Origin: Conchocele bisecta
Taxonomy: Eukaryota > Mollusca > Bivalvia > Lucinida > Thyasiridae
DNA: 64,000 bases
Assembly: GCA_029237695.1 (NCBI GenBank)
Contig: CM055265.1
Span: 108,178,773 to 108,242,772, forward strand
Reading direction: 5' to 3'
Positions within the stretch are counted from its first letter, which is position 1. Each line of letters starts with the position of its first letter. Below are positions 31,979 through 35,740 of this stretch, in pieces. The position numbers and the translations under genes were made by a program. The notes beneath the pieces were generated by a model, which had not been told where the DNA came from, did no database searches, and saw nothing but the letters and a program-made list of their open reading frames with translations.

Positions 31979-33801
31979 AACCACGTGATCATACACCTTG
32001 TATACATATTCTGTGAACATCAGTACTAACGCCGCACCTGAACTCGAATAATAGCAACTCGTATATAACGATAAGCCCGCGAAATGACAGTAGCTGGGCC
32101 CGAAAACATATTACATCATACTTTGCATAACCCAATATCGATCATTCCTGCCTGATATGTTTTGCCCTGACCAACCGTCAAATATCATCAACATATAGGA
32201 TAACACTGTTACGGCTGAGTCTCCATATATCACATGCACTCACACTTTCACGATCTTACATACCGGCTTCGTGCGATAGGAGAATGAACTAACTAGGTTA
32301 AATTAACCGCCTCATTGCCTCCTTCATTTAATGCACATATTTCGACTGTATGGCAGATATTAGTCAATTCGGAAACAAACGGGCCAACGGTCATTGGCCT
32401 GCCATTTTTGAGCTTAAGATAATAATAATAATAGTACTTCCCAATTCCTATCCGTTTGTTAGGCATCAGGCAGGCAATTAGTAGCCTAGTATTAATTTAA
32501 CTAATTGGCAGTCACCACCCGTCCAATATCTGCCTAAGGGAGGCACGAACCTTCGACCTCACAGTTCCGGGGCGGATGCCTTATCCACTAGGCCACGCAG
32601 ACGGTGGTATATTCCAGTATCATACATATTATTTTAGCAACCCCCATTTTTTCCAGGCGACTTATAGGTACGTTTGGGTTCGGAAATACGATAAGTTGTA
32701 AGCTATTCTGTCCTGATAAGTTTCATCACTATGCCACAGTGGCGTCGGAACAGGTCCGGCGACTGCCGGATCAATACTTTTGACATATTTTTAATTCATA
32801 TATAAACAAACGGAATGTACATATTTTTTCAGCATTTTTTCTCATCAGAAGTGTATGTTGTTACCACTCAGTTGAACCGTCTCGGCGAGACGGTTCAACT
32901 GAGTGGTAACAACATACACTTTGGGTGGGTAGCGGGTGCACCCACTATAGATTCGCCGGACCAATCTTATGATGCTTCCGGCGCTCCTGTACCAGGGCCG
33001 TAGGAACAGGTCCGGCAGAAATATGATTTTTATTGAGATATTTAGAATTCATATAATATAGAAAAACGGTTAGGATTGTAATTATTATTACTAGCATATA
33101 AGCCTGTACTATACATTTTCCATACTGATGTCGTGAGCATGGATTTCCGGTTTTGTTTTTTCCTGTCTGCTAGATCTCGTTTGGTATATCAGCCGATGCA
33201 CAACATTCTAAATATTTGTCTGCATTTTTCTCATTTCTCATCAAACGGTTATGTTGTTACCACTCAGTTGAACCGTCTCGACGAGACGGTTCAACTGAGT
33301 GGTAACAACATACACGTTGGTAGCTGCACGTTTTCCGCTTTATAAGCAACGGGTTATGTAATGCAGTTTAACGAAATGTAATTAGAGGTATGTACCTAGA
33401 ACTAACACGTTGGTTGATGTGCGTTGTTGGTGGTGTGGGCACCCCAACCTTCGCCGAACCAATCTTACTATGCTTCCGACGCCCCTGTATACACATCTGA
33501 AACCCAGTGCCTTCAACATTTTCTTTCAGATTCCCTCGATGCGGACATTCTCCGATCATATCTCCAGAAACACAACCCCGTATTTTCCGAGGCTGAGGGA
33601 AGGATACAGTTCGTTAATTCCACCGTGCCCGAGCCAGTTAATTCCACCGTGCCCGAGCCACAATGTCCCGTGTTACGCCCGTGTCCCACTGCCCCACCCT
33701 CACAAAACACCCACGGCAGCACATGTGACGCGCCACCCCTCTATCGCCACCTTCAAGCCGTGGTCTGGGTGACAATGTTATATGCTCTGAGATTACTGTG
33801 A
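2208..33801 (+). CDS. NT5E: Ecto-5'-nucleotidase (CD73-like), ten coding exons, whole gene span
   Basis: The family hydrolyses extracellular AMP to adenosine at the cell surface. Exons are 2208-2424, 9278-9408, 10049-10262, 11001-11189, 16868-17065, 19572-19703, 22897-23019, 24514-24669, 30300-30503 and 33530-33801, all with GT-AG borders and compatible phases; the product is about 611 aa (human CD73 is 574). Visible motifs, numbered from the ATG at 2208: signal peptide to about residue 25; metal ligands in NDVH (34-37), LDAGD (D85), GNHEF (119-123), SH (H220) and GGHSHT (H243); CRLREC (C353, R354, C358); LNSGGIR (N391, R396); PFGN (F415); and F500/D506 in TFVIKGGDG. The tail ends in a hydrophobic stretch after a Pro/Cys-rich linker, as expected for a GPI-anchor signal, though I cannot place the cleavage site. 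The start could be 2208 or the in-frame ATG at 2226, which has A at -3 and gives a more typical signal peptide. Introns 3 to 9 are all phase 1. Identity is firm; exact gene orthology within the family is inferred. Confidence 0.95.
2764..2824. mobile_element. Short TA-flanked MITE, CAGTGGAACCTCTC family, copy 1
   Basis: A 61-bp palindromic element with CAGTGGAACATCTCC and GGAGAGGTTCCGCTG ends between TA dinucleotides (2762-2763 and 2825-2826). The TA duplication suggests a Tc1/mariner or pogo-type transposase source (inference). Confidence 0.8.
3102..3320. mobile_element. TA-flanked MITE, CAGTGGAACCTCTC family, copy 2 with extended half
   Basis: The short palindrome 3102-3170 is flanked by TA. 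It is followed by a longer internal part (3173-3290) and a second terminus GAGAGGTTCCACTG near 3318. The same internal part recurs at 27645-27845, so the 69-bp form is probably an internal-deletion or end-to-end derivative of a ~220-bp element. Confidence 0.7.
3375..3662. repeat. 16-bp minisatellite, TGTCATGTACTCCTTA unit
   Basis: Tandem copies of a 16-bp unit with variants (ATCTCCTT insertions, a TCATG run at 3537-3560). The unit is not a multiple of three, so open frames across it in three phases are by-products of the repeat. It lies in NT5E intron 1. Confidence 0.9.
4638..4744. repeat. GGGCA pentanucleotide microsatellite
   Basis: About 20 copies of GGGCA with two AGAGGGCA interruptions. 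Inside the nested element at 4089-5260. Confidence 0.95.
4745..4812. repeat. GACC/GACA tetranucleotide repeat
   Basis: Irregular GACCGACCGACA and CAGACAGA runs directly after the GGGCA array. Confidence 0.85.
5523..5895. mobile_element. Foldback element, TACGGAGCCCCGCAG ends, copy 1
   Basis: A 373-bp element that is one long inverted repeat. Ends are TACGGAGCCCCGCAG and CTGCGGGGCTCCGTA. The arms consist of tandem ~20-bp units (AACAATTCGTTCCCACGA), and the axis is the CGTTCCCGTGGGAACG palindrome near 5733-5748. A second copy is at 30656-30883. Confidence 0.85.
5996..6226. mobile_element. MITE, GTGGCTGTGACTGG family, copy 2
   Basis: About 230 bp with inverted ends GGCTGTGACTGGAGAAAT and CCAGTCACAGCCACA. 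Confidence 0.85.
6285..6490. mobile_element. TTAA hairpin MITE, GCTGAATTAAATTTTGTCG family, copy 1
   Basis: Flanked by TTAA (6281-6284, 6491-6494). It has a central inverted repeat around TTTAGAATCATTTCCAATGG. Other copies are near 20906, 26242, 28096 and 54903. Confidence 0.8.
6856..7320. mobile_element. TTAA MITE, AGGTACATGCCC family, copy 2
   Basis: Ends AGGTACATGCCCACTCAGTA and GTGGACATGTACCT. The right TTAA is intact (7321-7324); the left one is mutated. The interior matches the other copies throughout. Confidence 0.85.
7325..7743. other. No gene recognised
   Basis: Single-copy-looking intron sequence of NT5E. No exon signal or repeat identified. Confidence 0.45.
7744..7905. repeat. 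Imperfect inverted repeat
   Basis: CTAGTGTCTTTTGATATCAAG pairs imperfectly with CTTGATATGAAAATACACTAG. The layout (AGTGCCG/ATATCTGGC-like arms) resembles the complex hairpin at 22325-22770. Confidence 0.5.
8046..8146. repeat. CATATGAATT short tandem/palindromic repeat
   Basis: About ten occurrences of the self-complementary CATATG separated by AATTT or TTTT. Non-coding. Confidence 0.8.
8147..8783. other. No gene recognised
   Basis: NT5E intron 1. Includes a CTTGGTGGCCATCTTGG direct repeat near 8535 but no supported feature. Confidence 0.4.
8784..9165. mobile_element. MITE with AAGGTGYATGATCACGTGG ends, copy 1
   Basis: Inverted ends AAGGTGTATGATCACGTGG and CCACGTGATCATGCACCTT. The centre is a near-perfect palindrome GAATCGATTTCCGTGTC/GACACGGAAATCGATTC. 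It ends about 110 bp before NT5E exon 2. Second copy at 31559-31999. Confidence 0.8.
9278..9408 (+). CDS. NT5E: NT5E exon 2: LDAGD metal-binding segment
   Basis: Preceded by cttacag and followed by gtaata. It encodes residues 73-116, including NTLVLDAGDRF with metal ligand D85, and the W-F-x-x-Y-K-G segment seen in CD73. It ends in phase 0, the only phase-0 junction of the gene. A MITE ends about 110 bp upstream. Confidence 0.93.
9425..9660. repeat. Hairpin MITE around GAGTACGTGCGGAATA
   Basis: An imperfect inverted repeat centred near 9537 (AGAGTACGTGCGGAAT/ATTCCGCATGTACTCT), with subterminal TTGTAAATATATTTCAT-like arms. A related fragment lies near 24385-24480. Confidence 0.6.
9885..10022. 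repeat. Repeat end with TTTCGTGAAACAGACAG, copy 1
   Basis: The block from CCAAATTTCACGAAATAAAAAG to CAGGTTTCGTGAAACAGACAG recurs at 16665-16822 and 36838-36985, and reversed near 24062-24130. It stops about 26 bp upstream of NT5E exon 3. Confidence 0.75.
10049..10262 (+). CDS. NT5E: NT5E exon 3: GNHEFD motif
   Basis: The acceptor is acttttcag and the donor G/gtaactt. It encodes residues 117-187, starting CLGNHEFDLG, which carries the catalytic Asn-His pair. GEKIGIIGFITTDT matches the VGIVGYTSKET region of CD73. A TA-flanked MITE begins only 12 bp inside the following intron, and another MITE-like repeat ends about 25 bp before the acceptor. Confidence 0.95.
10276..10344. mobile_element. TA-flanked MITE immediately after NT5E exon 3 donor
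   Basis: A 69-bp palindrome (CAGTGGAACCTCTCTAAAC ... GAGATGTTCCACTG) with TA at 10274-10275 and 10345-10346. Its first base is 13 nt into intron 3. Further remnants of the longer form follow to about 10495. Confidence 0.85.
10505..10743. mobile_element. TTAA hairpin MITE, CCCTTTCAACCTTAAGGAAC family, copy 1
   Basis: TTAA at 10501-10504 and 10744-10747, with ends CCCTTTCAACC and GGTTCAAAGGG. A central hairpin has GACGGCTCGTTACGAGCCGG, flanked by paired AAAAAGTGCAGATC arms. TTAA followed by CCC is the piggyBac pattern (inference). Confidence 0.9.
11001..11189 (+). CDS. NT5E: NT5E exon 4: end of metal-binding domain
   Basis: The acceptor is tccattgcag and the donor G/gtaggt. It encodes residues 188-250, including IIIGLSHAGY (H220) and VIVGGHSHTFLYDG (H243), the last two metal ligands of the N-terminal metallophosphatase domain. 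Phase 1 at both ends. Confidence 0.95.
11190..11483. other. No gene recognised (start of NT5E intron 4)
   Basis: Intron sequence with short fragments of the GTGGCTGTGACTGG family near 11450. Confidence 0.4.
11484..11760. mobile_element. TAGCCTATTTCACC MITE, copy 1, CTG duplication
   Basis: Inverted ends TAGCC... and ...GAAATAGGCTA flanked by CTG on both sides. The central hairpin is TACATTATCACAGCCA/TGGCTGTGATAATGTA. Confidence 0.85.
12124..12486. mobile_element. 363-bp TA-flanked MITE, CAGTTGAGCACCAGTA ends
   Basis: CAGTTGAGCACCAGTACCTCG at the left and CGAGATACTGGTGCTCGACTG at the right, with TA on both sides (12122-12123, 12487-12488). The interior repeats CTATCTCGA. The TA duplication and CAGT ends suggest a pogo/Tigger-type source. 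Confidence 0.8.
12606..12846. mobile_element. MITE, GTGGCTGTGACTGG family, copy 3
   Basis: About 240 bp with near-perfect inverted ends TGTGGCTGTGACTGGAGAAA and CTCCAGTCACAGCCACA. Confidence 0.88.
12847..13569. other. Intron sequence with precursor-like pieces of the 60-bp repeat
   Basis: No gene. CCCCCTACTGTTCGCCCTCCC and CTCCCCTAGTGTAACCCC occur at about 13200-13250 and 13395-13425, dispersed outside the array. This suggests the array grew from the end of a dispersed element. Confidence 0.5.
13570..15397. repeat. 60-bp minisatellite, about 30 units
   Basis: Unit: GGGGTTACATTAGTGGAGG, then ACTATCGAACCCCCTACCG, then TTCACCCTCCCCTAGTGTAACC. The junction CCTCCCCTAGTGTAACC/GGGGTTACATTAGTGGAGG is a near-palindrome in every unit. 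The right edge finishes with an inverted partial unit (GGGGAGTGTGAACAGTAGG). Units at 14400-14740 are almost identical, while those at 13880-14340 and 14740-15060 carry many 1-10 bp indels. Since 60 is divisible by three, the array makes spurious 20-residue-periodic frames. It lies in NT5E intron 4. Confidence 0.95.
15398..15974. other. No gene recognised
   Basis: AT-rich intron 4 sequence without identified repeat. Confidence 0.45.
15977..16105. mobile_element. Half copy of GGGCCCGTTTCAC MITE
   Basis: Left end plus TACGACTAAAATGTTCGTAA and the TTTACATTTATTGAGCAT core; the right half is missing. Confidence 0.75.
16134..16250 (-). repeat. SINE fragment
   Basis: CAGTACTTCCCAATACCTATC through GGCGGCTCACCAATTGTCCCA matches the body of the tRNA-derived SINE at 32428-32605. 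The tRNA-like head is missing here. Confidence 0.55.
16257..16370. mobile_element. Fragment of CCCTTTCAACC TTAA MITE
   Basis: AAAATGATTTTCAGACTGGTC through GAAGGCTCGTTACAAGC; both ends are lost. Confidence 0.6.
16370..16822. repeat. Long hairpin repeat ending TTTCGTGAAACAGACAG, copy 2
   Basis: Contains the inverted pair TTCCCATGTTAAATCCC/GGGATTTAACATGGGAA. It finishes with the TTTCACGAAATAAAAAG ... GTGAAACAGACAG block seen before exon 3. The end lies 46 bp before NT5E exon 5. Confidence 0.7.
16868..17065 (+). CDS. NT5E: NT5E exon 5: inter-domain segment
   Basis: The acceptor is ccttcag and the donor G/gtgggt. It encodes residues 251-316: GPYPTVVTQSNGRKVLVVQ, AYAWGKYMGFL and DPILLDNST. These match the YPFIV, DDGRKVPVVQAYAFGKYLGYL and GNPILLNSS segments of CD73. 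Phase 1 at both ends. A MITE starts 14 bp after the donor. Confidence 0.95.
17081..17149. mobile_element. TA-flanked MITE immediately after NT5E exon 5 donor
   Basis: Same 69-bp family as the element after exon 3 (ends CCGTGGAACCTCACTAAAC and GAGATGGCTCACTG, TA on both sides). It starts 15 nt after the last exon base. Confidence 0.8.
17152..18178. other. No gene recognised (NT5E intron 5)
   Basis: Contains a TTAGCCGATCTATTTATAGATCGGCTAA perfect palindrome near 17420-17447 and CCCAGCATYTCGGGTTTAT direct repeats near 17865. No exon is supported. Confidence 0.45.
18180..18445 (-). repeat. tRNA-derived SINE, antisense
   Basis: Read on the minus strand it has a tRNA-like head with TAGCGGTTACAGTG and GGGTTCGAGCC (box B-like), then GTCCTTGAGCAAGACAC, CAGCTGTAGATGGGTACC, and the tail GCATGCAAGGTCCTAGAGCC. 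The tail is shared with the SINE at 26468-26690. Confidence 0.7.
18446..19203. other. No gene recognised
   Basis: Includes an inverted repeat AACGTCTCAACCCTTTGC/GCAAAGGGTTGAGG near 18869-18908. No exon. Confidence 0.4.
19204..19325. mobile_element. Half copy, GTGGCTGTGACTGG MITE
   Basis: Left end and GACCAGTGTAGATCCAGATC core through GCACTGTTCGCCATTC; the right half is absent. Confidence 0.75.
19430..19553. mobile_element. Truncated TAGCCTATTTCACC MITE next to exon 6 acceptor
   Basis: The right half ends GTGAAATAGGCTA, followed by CTG. It stops about 17 bp before the AG of the NT5E exon 6 acceptor. Confidence 0.8.
19572..19703 (+). CDS. NT5E: NT5E exon 6: linker helix and start of C-terminal domain
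   Basis: The acceptor is cattattacag and the donor CAG/gtgcct. It encodes residues 317-360. ADIERMKQPL is the linker helix, and CRLRECNTG carries the substrate-contacting Arg (R354) between two cysteines that pair in CD73. Phase 1 at both ends. The upstream MITE ends about 17 bp before the acceptor AG. Confidence 0.94.
19753..19998. mobile_element. GGGCCCGTTTCAC MITE in NT5E intron 6
   Basis: Ends GGGCTTGTTTCATTAAAC and TTTAGTGAAACGCGCCC, with TTCGTACGA inside both. Left flank CAG, right flank TTG, so the duplication has decayed. It starts about 50 bp after the exon 6 donor. Confidence 0.8.
19999..20901. other. No gene recognised
   Basis: AT-rich NT5E intron 6 sequence; no repeat or exon identified. 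Confidence 0.45.
20906..21113. mobile_element. TTAA hairpin MITE, GCTGAATTAAATTTTGTCG family, copy 2
   Basis: TTAA at 20902-20905 and 21114-21117. Internal pair CATTTCGATTGGAAATGATT. Confidence 0.8.
21316..21728. mobile_element. TTAA MITE, AGGTACATGCCC family, copy 3
   Basis: Perfect TTAA at 21312-21315 and 21729-21732. Ends AGGTACATGCCCACTCAGTA and GAGCGGGCATGTACCT. Confidence 0.92.
21793..22093. mobile_element. TAGCCTATTTCACC MITE, copy 2, CAG duplication
   Basis: CAG precedes TAGCTGATTTCACC and follows GGAGGCTA. The central TTACATTATCACAGCC hairpin is the same as in copy 1. Confidence 0.88.
22325..22770. repeat. Nested hairpins: GACGGGATAAAT and AGTGCCGTGAATGG arms
   Basis: TTTATCCCGTCAACAC pairs with GTGTTGACGGGATAAA. 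AGTGCCGTGAATGGGAAAAA pairs twice with TTTTTCCCATTCACGGCACT. A perfect 35-bp-arm palindrome (22618-22688, GACCACTCATTTGAACCGTC) is inserted in the second copy's arm. Several elements are stacked here. Confidence 0.7.
22897..23019 (+). CDS. NT5E: NT5E exon 7: LNSGGIR nucleotide-binding segment
   Basis: The acceptor is tgtggcag and the donor G/gtattt. It encodes residues 361-401: GNLLADAMI followed by IALLNSGGIRAS, with the Asn and Arg that contact the nucleotide in CD73. Phase 1 at both ends. Confidence 0.94.
23020..24050. other. Intron 7: degraded repeats, no gene
   Basis: A degraded GCTGAATTAAATTTTGTCG-type MITE lies at about 23030-23210. A palindrome GAGGTGTTTTCCATCAACATT lies at 23699-23756. 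GTGACTGGAAAAATG fragments follow at 23950-24020. No exon. Confidence 0.5.
24052..24345 (-). repeat. Reversed copy of the TTTCGTGAAACAGACAG repeat
   Basis: CTGTCTGTTTCACGAAACCTG through GTCTATGGGATTTAACATGG, in the opposite orientation to the copies at 9885 and 16370. Confidence 0.65.
24514..24669 (+). CDS. NT5E: NT5E exon 8: adenine-stacking Phe segment
   Basis: The acceptor is aaatttcag and the donor CAG/gtatgg. It encodes residues 402-453: VLTIQPFGNYIDLI (Phe equivalent to a base-stacking residue of CD73) and AAFEHSVHNY. Phase 1 at both ends. The last 12 exon bases and the donor are repeated downstream in a 59-bp tandem array, so several near-identical donors are present. Confidence 0.94.
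24658..24845. repeat. NT5E: 59-bp tandem repeat carrying the exon 8 splice donor
   Basis: TACAAGTATC starts at 24658, 24717, 24776 and 24835, a period of 59. The first unit begins inside exon 8 and includes its 3' end and donor (CAG/gtatgg). Units two and three keep CAG/GTATGGGG; the fourth is altered to CGAG/TATG. The remainder of the unit is GTGGCTGTGACTG-like sequence, so a MITE fragment was caught up in the duplication. Confidence 0.9.
24890..24975. repeat. Perfect short palindrome
   Basis: CATATCGATGGTCTAGTAA..CATAAGGTTGTAACTGCTATG-type arms mirror around GCTATGCTAAAGCATAGC near 24921-24938. Confidence 0.75.
25020..25227. mobile_element. Two partial GTGGCTGTGACTGG MITEs
   Basis: Half copies at 25020-25148 and 25173-25227 in the same orientation. 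Confidence 0.7.
25228..25998. other. No gene recognised (NT5E intron 8)
   Basis: AT-rich sequence; a weak inverted repeat around GGGATAATACATGTAATATCCC (25322-25343). No exon. Confidence 0.4.
26003..26237. mobile_element. TTAA hairpin MITE, CCCTTTCAAC family, copy 2
   Basis: TTAA at 25999-26002 and 26238-26241. Core GAGCCGGCTCGTAACGAGCC. The right TTAA is also the left TTAA of the next element. Confidence 0.88.
26468..26690 (-). repeat. tRNA-derived SINE with perfect 10-bp target duplication
   Basis: Flanked by ATTACAAGTG at 26458-26467 and 26691-26700. Read on the minus strand: head TAGATCAGTAGGTAGAGCG (box A-like) and GGGTTCGATTCC (box B), then GTCCTTGGGCAAGAC and a tail GCATGCAAGTTCATCGAGCC ending in ATTTACATCTACATTTGC. 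The intact site is seen in other host copies. 223 bp. Confidence 0.9.
26858..27150. repeat. AATTCCAGCAC-family repeat, copy 2, nested
   Basis: Interrupts the host MITE between ATATTTTC and CAGATTATAAAG. The flanks read TA on both sides, suggesting a TA duplication. Sequence otherwise parallels 55717-56075. Confidence 0.75.
27645..27845. mobile_element. CAGTGGAACCTCTC family, longer form
   Basis: CAGTCAAGCCTCTCTAAACC start, internal TTATTTTTGATGAGTTTTTTGG, a second CAGTGAAACCTCTCTAAGCC, and a decayed palindrome. Same internal part as 3173-3290. Confidence 0.7.
28096..28288. mobile_element. TTAA hairpin MITE, GCTGAATTAAATTTTGTCG family, copy 4
   Basis: TTAA at 28092-28095 and 28289-28292; hairpin CAGAATCATTTACATTGG/AAATGATCCTGAAG. 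Confidence 0.75.
28619..29113. mobile_element. TTAA MITE, AGGTACATGCCC family, copy 5 (full length)
   Basis: TTAA at 28615-28618 and 29114-29117; 495 bp, uninterrupted. It serves as the reference for reading the nested copies. Confidence 0.92.
29313..29719. mobile_element. Two adjacent TTAA hairpin MITEs, CCCTTTCAAC family
   Basis: The first copy is 29329-29569 (TTAA 29325-29328 and 29570-29573), preceded by an extra TTAACCCTTTCAACCC start at 29309. A shorter deleted copy (29574-29719, TTAA 29720-29723) shares the central TTAA. Confidence 0.85.
29724..30299. other. No gene recognised (end of NT5E intron 8)
   Basis: AT-rich unique-looking sequence leading to the exon 9 acceptor. Confidence 0.4.
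30300..30503 (+). CDS. NT5E: NT5E exon 9: GGDGY substrate-binding segment
   Basis: The acceptor is atttgccag and the donor A/gtaagt. It encodes residues 454-521: VKYDLDRDPGQRV, the CLEC pair, and LGTFVIKGGDGYDMI with the stacking Phe (F500) and the Asp (D506) of the active site. Phase 1 at both ends. Confidence 0.94.
30656..30883. mobile_element. Foldback element, TACGGAGCCCCGCAG ends, copy 2
   Basis: A 228-bp relative of the element at 5523-5895. The left arm is rich in AACAATTCGTTCC units; the right arm is shortened, ending CCCTGCGGGATTCCGTA. It starts about 150 bp after NT5E exon 9. Confidence 0.8.
30963..31186. mobile_element. GGGCCCGTTTCAC MITE, CAG duplication
   Basis: CAG at 30960-30962 and 31187-31189. 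Core palindrome GAGCATAGGCTGCATATGCA/GCCTATGCTC. Confidence 0.88.
31187..31558. repeat. Inverted repeat around TGTACGTCGGCTTTCGCG; no gene
   Basis: CTCGTGTACGTCGGCTTTCGC pairs imperfectly with GCGGAAGTCGACGTACACTC, with TAAACAACTCG arms (31318-31402). No coding content. Confidence 0.5.
31559..31999. mobile_element. MITE with AAGGTGYATGATCACGTGG ends, copy 2
   Basis: AAGGTGCATGATCACGTGG at the left and CCACGTGATCATACACCTT at the right. The arms carry AACAACAAC/TTGTTGTTG. The right arm has expanded to a (TTG)n microsatellite (31943-31978). Confidence 0.85.
31943..31978. repeat. TTG/CAA microsatellite
   Basis: About 12 TTG units inside the MITE arm; the minus-strand open frame across it reads poly-Gln but is not a gene. 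Confidence 0.95.
32000..32427. other. No gene recognised
   Basis: NT5E intron 9 sequence without an identified repeat. Confidence 0.4.
32428..32605 (-). repeat. tRNA-derived SINE, antisense, second family
   Basis: Minus strand: GCGTGGCCTAGTGGATAAGG (box A) and GGTCGAAGGTTCGTGCCTCC (box B), followed by GGACGGGTGGTGACTGCC and GGATAGGAATTGGGAAGTAC. A body fragment recurs at 16134-16250. Confidence 0.7.
32737..32992. mobile_element. hAT-like MITE, CAGTGGCGTCGGAA end, copy 1
   Basis: Left end CAGTGGCGTCGGAACAGG; right end ATGCTTCCGGCGCTCCTG. Contains a perfect hairpin (32850-32920, GTTACCACTCAGTTGAACCG arms). No clear 8-bp duplication, so the superfamily is a guess. Confidence 0.6.
32995..33488. 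mobile_element. hAT-like MITE, copy 2, adjacent
   Basis: Starts CAGGGCCGTAGGAACAGGTC and ends ATGCTTCCGACGCCCCTG. Carries the same kind of hairpin (33249-33312). It ends 41 bp before NT5E exon 10. Confidence 0.6.
33530..33801 (+). CDS. NT5E: NT5E exon 10: C-terminal tail and stop
   Basis: The acceptor is ttctttcag. It encodes residues 522-611 and a TGA stop. EAEGRIQF matches the VEGRIKF strand at the end of the CD73 fold. A perfect 24-bp tandem duplication follows (33613-33636 and 33637-33660), giving VNSTVPEP twice and so two Asn-Ser-Thr sequons. A Pro/Cys-rich linker and a short hydrophobic C-terminus (AVVWVTMLYALRLL) follow, compatible with a GPI signal. Confidence 0.9.
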
Positions 33802-34286
33802 TGAATGCCTGCAGGGCCGTAACCAGAGGTAAAAACCTGGGAGCCGTTTCACTAAACTTCGTACTACTACAATGTTCGTAAGTGCAAAATTATGATAGTC
33901 TGTAAATGTCACATTAACAACGTTTTCTTGTAAACAATTATTGGATTGACATTTATTGAGCATAGGCTGCATATGCAGCCTATGCTCAATAATTGTAAAT
34001 CCATCAATTGAAATTTCCAGACGATCTTAAATTTACACTTACGAAGATTTTAGTCTTACGAAGTTTATTGAAACGGGCTCCAGACGAGGCGAACCAAGTT
34101 TCGATATGGAGGTCAGGCAATATATCATACAGTCACGTAGTTTAACTTCTTCAGTGTCAGGGACTTCAGTATTGCCTCTTTCTTAAACAAACTCGGCTAA
34201 ATGACAGCGACCGCCTCGTCTGCCTTGTCCTGGTTACTGCACTGGCATGCAGTACAAACATGTATATAAACTAAATTATAAATAAA
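33802..34286 (+). other. NT5E: Likely NT5E 3' untranslated region
   Basis: Non-coding sequence after the stop codon. It contains a complete GGGCCCGTTTCAC-type MITE (33840-34080). The first canonical AATAAA I see is at 34281-34286. Whether this signal is used is unknown. Confidence 0.35.
33840..34080. mobile_element. GGGCCCGTTTCAC MITE in NT5E 3' UTR
   Basis: GGAGCCGTTTCACTAAAC to GTTTATTGAAACGGGCTC with the GAGCATAGGCTGCATATGCA core. Left flank CTG, right flank CAG. Begins about 40 bp after the stop codon. Confidence 0.82.
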
Positions 34287-35137
34287 ACTAAAGATATCTT
34301 TTTTCGAGCCCAGTCTTACCAATGAAACGGGCAATGTGTCATAATTGGTCCGTATCAGTAGTATGTTACGGACGATATGGGAGTTTTGCAGAGTTACTGT
34401 CCGCAACTAGTGTCATATTAGAAGGCAAAGAGAAAGTATAGGTGATTTGAGAAACTGTTACGAAAACTTTAAAAAATAAAATAAACAGACAGACGGACGG
34501 ACGGACGGACGGACGGACGTACGCTCAGTAGATAGGGTAATTGTATTAATGCTGAAGGATGTGTCGTTACAAAGTAATGCATGTGTGCAATATGAAGATA
34601 TTAGCTGAAGGCAAACAGAAATTACACGTGATTTGAGAAACTGGTGCAAAAACTTTCAAAAATTAAAGGACTGAAAGACGGACAGACAGACAGACGGACA
34701 GCCAGAGCGAAACTGTCCCCTTGGGGCAACATAGTAAAGCAGTGGTAGAGATGAAATGTCAACTATTTCTACATTTAAAACTACCATTATGCGTGTGGAA
34801 TTTTAATGAATTAGCACATGTAAACTAAAGAATAAAGCGCACATTCTGAATTATTTACATTATAGTCAATGTTTTGTCATACTGTCCCATTAAACAATAG
34901 TTAACAGAACTGTCACCAGATGTATCACACCAGTTTAGCAGAAGGATACTTTGCGGCCATTATGGCGGCCATTATGGCGACTTGTGAGGCCATATAAAGT
35001 TAATTTAGTTGAATATCATCCGAATTTTGGGGAAAACAGGGCGGGTGTGTGTCTTATTTTTTTATTAAAAGTTGTGGTAAATTGTGTTAACAAACAATAA
35101 TTAATGAGATATCTTCAAATATATTCAAATAACTAGA
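34287..35137. other. Intergenic, no gene recognised
   Basis: Contains a GGAC tetranucleotide run (34490-34520) and two similar segments (ACTTTAAAAAATAAAATAAACAGACAG near 34470; AACTTTCAAAAATTAAAGG near 34655) that look like a tandem duplication. Confidence 0.45.
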
Positions 35138-35740
35138 AATGTGGCCTATTGGCACACGAATGCCCCCGCTGGCAGCCAAAGAAAACGAGGCATATTTGAA
35201 AACACAGAGAACCAGAGAAGCATGGATCTGTTGTCACAGCATGATAGCATAGCAGACCTTCAGAGCAATGAGTGTGTGAACCATCAAGCAGATCCATGCA
35301 AGAAAACAGACATTATAAGACACTTATCCGAGTTTCGAACACACCAAGTATGTGACATTGACCCTGGGCTTAGTGGGGTGGGACGATAGTGGATTTGTCA
35401 CAGTGTGGTAGAGGACCATTAGAGCAATGCGTGTGTGAAATGTCAACCAGATCCAAGCAAGGAAACAGACAATATAAGACATTTACCCGAGCGTTAAGGC
35501 TTCAAACGCACCAAATATGTGACGACCCTGGGCTTAGAAGGGGCGGGACGATCATGGATTTTTCACAGGGCAATAGAGGACCATTAGAGCAATGCATATG
35601 AGAAATATCAATCAAATCCGTGCAAGGAAACATAAATGATAAGACATTTACCTGAGCGTTAAGGTTTCAAATGCACCAAGTATGTGACATTGACTCTGGG
35701 CTTAGCGGGGGCGGGATGATCGTGGATTTGTAACAGGGTG
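35138..35740. repeat. Dispersed repeat with internal tandem units, TCACAGCATGATAG family, copy 1
   Basis: Starts GAAATGTGGCCTATTGGCAC. Three degenerate ~190-bp units each contain TGGATTTGTCACAG, a GAGGACCATTAGAGCAATG-like segment and GTGACATTGACCCTGGGCTT. Short frames through it are degraded and not genes. Related sequence at 61765-62840. Confidence 0.7.

Noticed and set aside
31570..32007. Minus-strand frame with poly-Gln
   Set aside because: It coincides with a MITE containing a TTG/CAA microsatellite. The same element elsewhere is not open.
35141..35601. Frames of 82 and 70 codons in the TCACAGCATGATAG repeat
   Set aside because: The repeat has degenerate tandem units with stops and shifted frames between copies, so there is no sign of protein-level conservation.
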